From the NCBI GenBank assembly GCA_030615145.1, contig JAUWZT010000023.1:1-21480 (forward strand): a stretch of DNA of 21,480 nucleotides. The letters run 5' to 3'. Of this stretch, positions 15,103-20,267 are shown one piece after another. How positions within the stretch are numbered: position 1 is the stretch's first letter; every line of letters starts with the position of its first letter. This DNA is from Promethearchaeota archaeon. GTDB lineage: Archaea; Asgardarchaeota; Lokiarchaeia; Sigyniarchaeales; SOKP01. The notes beneath the pieces are model-generated. The model was not told the DNA's origin, did no database searches, and was given only the letters and a program-made list of their open reading frames with translations. The position numbers were made by a program, and so were the translations under genes.

Positions 15103-16680
15103 ATGACGGTAAACAAGGAAGATATCAAAAAATCGCGAATGTACGCAAGACAGCAATTAATTGATGGGTGGGACCAAGAGATTGTTAGCAAAGGTAGCGT
15201 TATGATTATCGGAGTTGGGGCTTTGGGTTGTGAAATAGCAAAAGACTTTGCCTTAATGGGAATTGGGAAAATAGTATTGGTAGATTTAGATACTATCGAA
15301 ACGTCCAATCTTTCCCGTCAAATGCTGTTCAAGCCGGGCGATGAAGGTCGTCCAAAGGCAGAAGTAGCCGCAGAAAGATTAAAGGAAATGAATCCTTTTT
15401 TAAAAATCGATTTTTATTTTGAAAAGCTCCAAAAATTACCAATGTCGGTTTATGAAGAATGCGACGTTATCATTGCCGCTTTGGATAACTTTAACGCAAG
15501 GTTAGATTTGAATAAAATTTGTTTAAGGATAAAAAAACCTATGGTAGAGGGGGGAACCGTGGGATTTGAAGGACATGTACAAATTTTTCTTCCAGAAGGT
15601 TCTGGTCTTCAATATAAAAAGAGAGAAATCGAGATCGAAAAAATTGTCGACAATGAAATGTGGGAATTTGACAATCCGGAGTATTTAGACGCTCAGAAGG
15701 AAATAGAGCAACTAGAATATTTAATTGATAGGTTAAAGCAAGAAAAACTTGAGCCTTTTAGAAGACTAGTTAGAAAAAAAGTTGAAGAAGAATTTGATAA
15801 AAAATACGCTAGTAAAGTTTTGGATTTAACACCTTGTTATCGTTGTATGGTTCCTATTCCACCTGCAGACGATAAATTGGTCGCGGCGTGTACTTTAAAA
15901 GGGCTCCCAAGAAATAGGAACCACTGCGTTATAAAAGCAGAAGTACTATTCGAAAAAGAATACGGCTTTAAACCTGATATGAACATGGACGATGATGTAG
16001 TAAAACTGAAGGCTTTTGCACAGAAAGAATTGATAGATTTAAGAAAAAGAGTGTTTAATGAAAATCTTTCTCCCGAAAAGTTAGAAAGTCTATCTTCTGA
16101 AGAAATTCAAGAATGGAAAGATAATATTAAAGATACTTTCGGACCTGATTATAAGTTCGAAGAAATGGAAAATATTTTAGGAAATAAAATTGCGGCAATT
16201 CAATCCGTAAGCTCTATTATTTCTAGCATACAATCCCAAGAGGCGTTAAAAATATTATTTCGAATGCATGGAAGGAATATTGGCCCTCCAATGGACCCTC
16301 CTTACATCAATTATAATGGGGTGTATGGGCAATTCGACCATCTAGATGTAATTAAAAGGGAAGATTGCCTTGCCTGTGGAGACATTGAAGGAGAAGAAAA
16401 TGTTCAAATCGTTGTCCCATTTGATGCGAACATAGGGTATGTGTTTAAAGCTATGAGAATAAGTGGACATAATTTAGAACCCATCCTATGGTTGATGACT
16501 AATGCGGTGAACAAAGAAATGCTTTGGAATCCTTATATGAGCGGGGAATTTAAAGACCCAAATATAAAATTGACGGCTCTAAAAATCAAAAATAACGATG
16601 TTATTACTCTCACTCCTCTGGGAAAGGCAAAAGTAGAATCAGAGATTAAAAAATATAATGTCATAATAACATACATGTAA
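15103..16680 (+). CDS. E1-like ubiquitin-activating enzyme
   Basis: 525 residues; by homology it adenylates the C-terminus of a ubiquitin-like protein and binds it as a thioester. Residues 20-165 form the ThiF/E1 adenylation domain: GVGALG nucleotide loop (37-42), D61/D63 in VDLDTIE, N69 and R72 in NLSRQ, K85, and D128 in ALDN. C245/C248 (CYRC) and C422/C425 (CLAC) form a four-cysteine zinc site as in UBA3 and MoeB. The catalytic cysteine is C263 in the AACTLKGLPRNRNHC context, matching the CTLKxFP...H motif of eukaryotic E1 enzymes. This makes it a true E1 rather than a sulfur-carrier activator. Residues about 184-240 and 300-350 are helical insertions. The last 90 residues (about 432-525) are probably the ubiquitin-fold domain that docks E2. 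It is half the size of UBA1, closest in layout to UBA3/UBA2. The E2 lies 2.6 kb downstream on the other strand. Confidence 0.93.
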   Translation: MTVNKEDIKKSRMYARQQLIDGWDQEIVSKGSVMIIGVGALGCEIAKDFALMGIGKIVLVDLDTIETSNLSRQMLFKPGDEGRPKAEVAAERLKEMNPFLKIDFYFEKLQKLPMSVYEECDVIIAALDNFNARLDLNKICLRIKKPMVEGGTVGFEGHVQIFLPEGSGLQYKKREIEIEKIVDNEMWEFDNPEYLDAQKEIEQLEYLIDRLKQEKLEPFRRLVRKKVEEEFDKKYASKVLDLTPCYRCMVPIPPADDKLVAACTLKGLPRNRNHCVIKAEVLFEKEYGFKPDMNMDDDVVKLKAFAQKELIDLRKRVFNENLSPEKLESLSSEEIQEWKDNIKDTFGPDYKFEEMENILGNKIAAIQSVSSIISSIQSQEALKILFRMHGRNIGPPMDPPYINYNGVYGQFDHLDVIKREDCLACGDIEGEENVQIVVPFDANIGYVFKAMRISGHNLEPILWLMTNAVNKEMLWNPYMSGEFKDPNIKLTALKIKNNDVITLTPLGKAKVESEIKKYNVIITYM

Positions 16681-16740
16681 ATTATTCAGATGAATTGCCT
16701 TTTCTTAAATTATTAGACCTTCAAAATGACTAAAAATATT

Positions 16741-16953
16741 TTAAATAATATTATCAAATATATTTTGATTAATTATTTGTGGCAGCAGTCCGAATGTCTC
16801 TATCCCATCAACACTTACGGAATTTGGGAATATTTTTTTCATTATATTATAACCAGCCTTTACTTCGGCATTGATGAGCGTACCATTGGAAGTTCTAAAT
16901 AACCCCCGACTAATTCTTTTACCTACATATTTCTTATAATTAAGATCTCTAGG
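16741..16953 (-). pseudogene. Decayed C-terminal remnant of an IS200/IS605-family TnpB (OrfB)
   Basis: The 16681-17007 gap (327 bp) holds this relic on the minus strand. It is an open stretch ending in TAA at 16743-16741 that reads KRISRGLFRTSNGTLINAE, then VKAGYNIMKKIFPN, then DGIETFGLLP. This is the conserved tail of TnpB proteins, normally of the form KRGLFR...GxxINADVNGAxNI. The RuvC-III aspartate is replaced by glutamate and the DVN asparagine by lysine (AEVK for ADVN). The upstream frame meets a stop at 16992-16990, so the RuvC-I/II parts and the zinc finger are absent. It is not a functional nuclease. The remaining bases of the gap (16681-16740 and 16990-17007) hold nothing I recognise, and no clear IS605 end hairpin or omega-RNA was found. 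Confidence 0.8.
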
Positions 16954-17007
16954 ATAGTTGTAAGTTTTATATTTATATTTGAATTTAATTTAATGGAAGA
17001 ATAAAAT

Positions 17008-17505
17008 ATGAAACCATTTCATGAATATATGAATGAATATAGAAAACAGATGGAGAAAGGAGACATCAAAGAAGCATATAAAGGATTGATGGAATATATT
17101 ATGGAATTGAGATTGTATTTTAAAAAAAAATATCCTGATTATTTCGTATCTGGGAGTATTTATTATGGATATATGGATATGTCGTATTTTTCCTTCTTCC
17201 CAGAGTCATTAAAACTTCGAAAATTGAAAGTTGCGATAGTTTTTATTCATGACACATTTAGATTTGAAGTTTGGTTAGCGGGATATAATAAACAGATTCA
17301 AACAAAATACTGGAAATTGTTTAAAGAAAGTGATTGGAATAAATACCACATTCCATCAACGATAAAAGGTGTTGATTCTATTATAGAGTACATTTTAGTT
17401 GAAAATCCAGATTTTAGTGATTTAGATACATTAACAAAGCAAATAGAGAGAGGAACATTGAAATTTATTAAGGATGTTGAGAACTTCTTAATAATATCAA
17501 AGTAG
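17008..17505 (+). CDS. Conserved small cytoplasmic protein, probably DUF7000-like
   Basis: A 165-residue protein without signal peptide, membrane helix or recognisable catalytic motif. The sequence, with MKPFHEYMNEYRKQMEKG at the start, YFVSGSIYYGYMDMSYFSF in the middle and FRFEVWLAGYNKQIQ after it, looks like a widely scattered family of uncharacterised proteins I associate with DUF7000, found in bacteria and methanogens. It is rich in aromatic residues and appears to be one compact alpha-beta domain. A GGAAG purine stretch about 9 nt before the ATG could serve as ribosome binding site. Hand counting 17041-17460 gives about 29 % G+C (121/420) against about 42 % for the first 240 bp counted in the E1 gene. 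Together with the TnpB relic immediately upstream, this suggests acquisition by transfer. The function is unknown and I assign none. Confidence 0.7.
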   Translation: MKPFHEYMNEYRKQMEKGDIKEAYKGLMEYIMELRLYFKKKYPDYFVSGSIYYGYMDMSYFSFFPESLKLRKLKVAIVFIHDTFRFEVWLAGYNKQIQTKYWKLFKESDWNKYHIPSTIKGVDSIIEYILVENPDFSDLDTLTKQIERGTLKFIKDVENFLIISK

Positions 17506-17527
17506 AAATATAATAGAAATTAGTCAA

Positions 17528-17541
17528 TTGAATTTAAAATT
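17528..17541. terminator. Short palindrome between convergent genes
   Basis: The perfect inverted repeat gaatttaaaattc lies between the convergent DUF7000-like and HAD genes and is followed by T-rich sequence. It could help terminate both transcripts, but its all-A/T stem is weak. Confidence 0.25.
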
Positions 17542-17565
17542 CCTCAATTTACTTATTTTATTATA

Positions 17566-18189
17566 CTATATCAATTCATTTTTACAACTTTTAACAAGGT
17601 TTATTAGATCGTCAATATAATGAGCTTCAATTCCCGCGTTAGCACCAGTCGCTAAATCTTTTTTTAAATCACCGAAATAGATTATATCTTCTTTGTTGAC
17701 CTTGTAATGTTCCATAATCCGTAATAATCCTTCTGGTTCGGGTTTCCAACTTCTTACGTCTTCTCTTCCTAAAATAAAGTCAAATTTACCGCTTATCCTT
17801 GCTAATTCTAAGGATTTCTTAATGGTTTGTCTTGTATTTAAGGATAAAATGGCTAGTTTAGTCCCCCTTTTTACGCCAAATAATTTTGCATTATTGATAA
17901 AGTAGATTGTCTCTTCAATAGGTTCGTTCTTTTCTATGTTATCAATTTCGTATTGCTTAATAACGTTAAAATTATGTTGTAATTCCGCTTCGTCGCCTTT
18001 TTCGACAATTTCACTAAGGCAAGCAGAAATGCTCGTAAATTGACAGTCATCTTGAAAATGTTCGGAATAACGATCGTTTAAAACATCTTTTAATGAATGC
18101 CAATCTGCTGCTAATCTAACGATCGTACCATCTAAATCGAACACAATTACTTTCTTATCTTTAAAAGTAAATTTTTTCTTTTCAGGCAT
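17566..18189 (-). CDS. HAD-superfamily phosphatase (phosphoglycolate-phosphatase-like)
   Basis: 207 residues with all HAD motifs. Motif I is FDLDGT with nucleophile D18 and general acid D20. Motif II is serine 116 in LAILSLNT, motif III is lysine 149 in SWKPEPEGL, and motif IV is FGDLKKD (G173, D174, D178), which binds Mg2+. The roughly 85-residue helical insertion between motifs I and II is the C1-type cap seen in phosphoglycolate phosphatase and beta-phosphoglucomutase relatives. The substrate cannot be read from sequence; small phosphorylated metabolites are expected for this subfamily. It starts at ATG 18189 and lies downstream of the QueG-like gene on the same strand with an 82-bp gap, so co-transcription is possible though not obvious. 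Confidence 0.92.
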   Translation of the reverse strand: MPEKKKFTFKDKKVIVFDLDGTIVRLAADWHSLKDVLNDRYSEHFQDDCQFTSISACLSEIVEKGDEAELQHNFNVIKQYEIDNIEKNEPIEETIYFINNAKLFGVKRGTKLAILSLNTRQTIKKSLELARISGKFDFILGREDVRSWKPEPEGLLRIMEHYKVNKEDIIYFGDLKKDLATGANAGIEAHYIDDLINLVKSCKNELI

Positions 18190-18271
18190 GTTTCAAATTC
18201 AACAAGATTAATGAATAATTAAGTTAATTTTATATAGAAATTAAGTTTTCGTTATAAATATTCAAATCAAT

Positions 18272-19153
18272 TTATAAACGCGAATAATACATTGCTTTAT
18301 ACCCAATTTTGTGAAATGGACATTCTTTTATACAAACTGAACATCCCGTAGTTTCGTAAAAATATTCAATACATTTTTCTCCATCAATTCGAGTTTTTAT
18401 ACCATTTTCCTTGATAATTGGCTCGTAGTAAATCGCGTTTACAGGGCACATTTGAACGCATCTTTTGCATTTATTACAAAACTCATCTATCTCAAAATTT
18501 TCTTGAGAGACCTCAGGAAGAGGGGCTATGTTTACAGAAATCATGGATAATCTCTGCCTTGGACCGAATTTTTTAGTTATTAAAAGACCTTGCGTTCCAA
18601 TTTTCCCCAAACCTGCTTTTACTGCCATCGCGGGGTAAAGAATTGGACCACCAAGTGGATGGCACGCTATTGCTCTATAACCCTTAGATCGGATAAAATC
18701 TGCTAATTTATTTGTCGCCTCACCTAACTCTGCGTAGATGTTTAAAGATTCTAACCCTGCTGGAGGTTCAGGAGCCATATCTATAGCTTCGTAATCCATT
18801 TCCATTCCTAAAACAATTCCATTCCCGTATAGAAATTCGATTCCGTTTACGTAATCGTTCTTAAAAATAAACTTTTCTTCCACAGGAGCAAATCCTACAA
18901 GATCAATTCCTAAAAGCTTCGCTTGCTCGATAACTCCTTCCCAAAATTCTTTAGGTGCGGATTGAACATTGTCGGGTAGGTTTTTCATCTCTCTTTTGTA
19001 ATCTATTTTTGCTCTTTGAACAGTTTTGAAGAGTTTCGGAACTACAATCTTAGCTTTGTCAGATAATAGTCCCTTAAATTCTCTTATATCAAATTTATTC
19101 AGCTCAATTAATCTAGAATCTAACCCTTTTGATTTTTTTAGCAACTTTATCAC
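18272..19153 (-). CDS. QueG/reductive-dehalogenase-like dicluster [4Fe-4S] protein
   Basis: 293 residues starting at GTG 19153, with a GAGTGAT Shine-Dalgarno-like stretch overlapping the start. Residues 70-215 match the corrinoid/substrate domain shared by epoxyqueuosine reductase QueG and reductive dehalogenases, notably the GLGKIGTQGLLITKKFGPR segment at about 181-199. Two [4Fe-4S] motifs follow: C226-x2-C229-x2-C232-x3-C236-P, and a second with C261, C271, C274 and C278-P. No Tat signal is present, unlike respiratory dehalogenases, so the protein should be cytoplasmic. In archaea such proteins are common and mostly uncharacterised; electron delivery to a cobalamin or another cofactor is the family expectation. 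QueG itself makes queuosine, which archaea generally lack, so a different reaction is likely. It sits between the E2 and HAD genes, all on the minus strand. Confidence 0.85.
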   Translation of the reverse strand: MIKLLKKSKGLDSRLIELNKFDIREFKGLLSDKAKIVVPKLFKTVQRAKIDYKREMKNLPDNVQSAPKEFWEGVIEQAKLLGIDLVGFAPVEEKFIFKNDYVNGIEFLYGNGIVLGMEMDYEAIDMAPEPPAGLESLNIYAELGEATNKLADFIRSKGYRAIACHPLGGPILYPAMAVKAGLGKIGTQGLLITKKFGPRQRLSMISVNIAPLPEVSQENFEIDEFCNKCKRCVQMCPVNAIYYEPIIKENGIKTRIDGEKCIEYFYETTGCSVCIKECPFHKIGYKAMYYSRL

Positions 19154-19298
19154 TCAAAAAATAATTATTTGCTTTAATCCAGTTAGTTTTATAAATATTT
19201 TTATTATAATAATGGAACTTTTCTGTATTTAATCAATCTACGTTGGACTTATGAAGCGTGTTAAAAAAGAAGAGATAATAAAATTAATAAAAATAAGC

Positions 19299-19838
19299 TC
19301 AATCCATGGCGTACTTAGATGTCCAGGACTTAGCTTTAGATTGAAACTTTTTCAGAGCCCTGAAATATTGTTCTCCAGCCTCGTGATTAAGCGGGTCTCC
19401 AGGGTTAAAGAAGGGAGGCTCTACATGCATCATACCCTTTAAAGCTTCTATTATATTGGTTAGAGTTTTTGAAGGCGTCCAACCTGATGCCCCTGTCGAA
19501 GCGTCGACCTTCCCTACTAAATCGGGATTAATTAAATCTAAACATATATTAAGCTTCCCGGGAGGTATGCTACTATCGATATTTGGATGCCACATAAGGG
19601 TTACCGCGTATGCATTTCTCCGAAATAGACTAATTATCTAATTCAATGGAGGTGCAAACGGGTAATTCTCCGGGAACTTGATCTCAAAAATGAACTTTCC
19701 TTTATAATAAGGTGTTCCTTCTTTTCCGATGATTGTAAGCCGGAGGTGATCGATACTACGCCCCCATGGTTCGATGATTACATTACTATCGTCTTTGTAC
19801 GTTTCGATGGATTCAGTATAATCAGTTTCTTCTCTCAT
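19299..19838 (-). CDS. E2-like ubiquitin-conjugating enzyme, interrupted by a predicted 30-nt BHB intron
   Basis: The predicted spliced product is 169 residues, from exons 19838-19646 and 19615-19299. Exon 1 encodes the N-terminal helix and sheet ending in FPENYPFAPP. Exon 2 encodes AVTLMWHPNI, the catalytic-cysteine segment PPGKLNICLDL (C89), GWTPSKTL and the C-terminal helices. These are the hallmarks of E2 enzymes: the YPFxPP turn, HPN (74-76) stabilising the oxyanion, and the active cysteine about 13 residues after HPN. Unspliced, the frame hits TAG at 19640-19638, which would give a fragment without HPN or cysteine. After splicing, nine residues separate PP and HPN, as in canonical E2 proteins. 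A 19-residue gap between C89 and W109 is longer than in UBE2D and resembles UBE2G/CDC34-type insertions. The ATG at 19838 is preferred because GTGAG lies 4 nt before it; GTG at 19847 would add three residues. It should accept its modifier from the E1 at 15103-16680. Confidence 0.88.
19616..19645 (-). other. Predicted archaeal bulge-helix-bulge intron in the E2 mRNA
   Basis: On the RNA (minus strand), outer helix CGUUUGCA (19660-19653) pairs with UGCAUACG (19614-19607), 7 of 8 pairs. The 4-bp central helix CUCC (19651-19648) pairs with GGAG (19621-19618). The 3-nt bulges are AUU (19647-19645) and AAA (19617-19615). The inner helix GAAUUAGA (19644-19637) pairs with UCUAUUUC (19629-19622), 7 of 8 pairs, closed by a 7-nt loop. 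Cutting after the second bulge nucleotide removes 30 nt including the TAG and joins CCA-U to AU-GCA, giving PPYAYAVTLMWHPN. The one imperfection is an unpaired C at 19652 between outer and central helices. Confidence 0.75.
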
Positions 19839-19872
19839 AATACTCACTTTTCTTTTAAAATATTAAAACAAT

Positions 19873-19884
19873 ATTAAATATATA
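19873..19884 (-). promoter_or_regulatory. Candidate TATA box of the E2 gene
   Basis: Minus-strand tatatatttaat lies about 35-45 nt before the ATG at 19838, placing a start site near 19854 and a short leader that contains GTGAG (19847-19843). Farther upstream, 19885-20078 is A/T-rich with one small inverted repeat (cgattt/aaatcg around 19920-19938) and no gene. Confidence 0.4.
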
Positions 19885-20116
19885 GTTAGGGTTTTCTTTA
19901 AAAAATATTGTGTTAATTTCGATTTTTGTTATAAATCGGATAAATTACAAAATTTAGCAAGATTCAAAAGTTTTGTTTTTACAAATTATGAATTCCCTTT
20001 ATTGTTGTTAATTCTATTAGAAAATCGTAAAAATTATATGATTATTTAAATTAAAAAATATATTGATATTTTTTCTGTCCCCCCATAGCTCAGTTGGTTA
20101 GAGCGCGCGGCTGTAG

Positions 20117-20165
20117 ATAAATATCGCATACTAAGGTTTTTGCCTATGAAGTATTGTCAGCCGAT
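20117..20165 (+). other. tRNA-Tyr intron 1, position 37/38 (49 nt)
   Basis: Its removal leaves anticodon loop CTGTAGA between perfect 5-bp stem halves. Bulge candidates are AGA (20115-20117) and ATA (20164-20166). The central helix CUGU/GCCG has one mismatch and one wobble, so this BHB is relaxed. An internal hairpin (ATACT with AGTAT, and AGG with CCT around a T-rich loop) folds the intron body. Confidence 0.8.
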
Positions 20166-20187
20166 ACCGCGAGGTTCCCGGCTCAAA

Positions 20188-20216
20188 CTCCCTTTCTGCT
20201 TTAGGATGGATGAGAT
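20188..20216 (+). other. tRNA-Tyr intron 2 in the T-loop, position 59/60 (29 nt)
   Basis: The BHB is nearly ideal: outer helix CCCGG/CCGGG, 4-bp central helix CUCA (20182-20185)/UGAG (20211-20214), 3-nt bulges AAC (20186-20188) and AUU (20215-20217), and inner helix UCC/GGA. Cutting after the second bulge nucleotide restores a 7-nt T-loop, CUCAAAU. Confidence 0.85.
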
Positions 20217-20267
20217 TCCGGGTGGGGGGACTACATTTTTCATTTCAAAAAAGGTTTAAATCAAACT

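Larger units (their letters stand above)
20079..20230 (+). tRNA. tRNA-Tyr (anticodon GUA) with two introns
   Basis: The acceptor stem CCCCCCA (20079-20085) pairs with TGGGGGG (20223-20229), with discriminator A at 20230; C1:G72 and A73 are the archaeal tyrosine identity elements. The D arm is GCTC/GAGC (20088-20091 and 20101-20104). The anticodon stem CGCGG (20106-20110) pairs with CCGCG (20167-20171), and the anticodon GTA is at 20113-20115. The variable loop is AGGTT, and the T stem CCCGG (20177-20181) pairs with CCGGG (20218-20222). Introns are inferred at 20117-20165 (position 37/38) and 20188-20216 (position 59/60), leaving a 74-nt tRNA without encoded CCA. A TATA-like A/T stretch lies at about 20051-20064, and a T5 run at 20236-20240 may terminate transcription. 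Confidence 0.93.

Noticed and set aside
16741..16992. Functional TnpB nuclease or complete insertion sequence
   Set aside because: Only the C-terminal tail remains, the RuvC-III DVN motif is mutated, and upstream frames are closed. No end hairpins were identified.
19638..19640. TAG decoded as pyrrolysine
   Set aside because: Readthrough would leave eighteen instead of nine positions between PP and HPN, breaking the E2 core. No pyrrolysine genes or methylamine methyltransferase are in the window.
19299..19847. E2 gene as a pseudogene or as two separate small genes
   Set aside because: Only one stop interrupts an otherwise well-conserved frame, with all E2 motifs kept and frame unchanged on both sides. 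The interruption coincides with a BHB fold whose excision restores exact E2 spacing. A sequencing error would not explain the nine extra codons.
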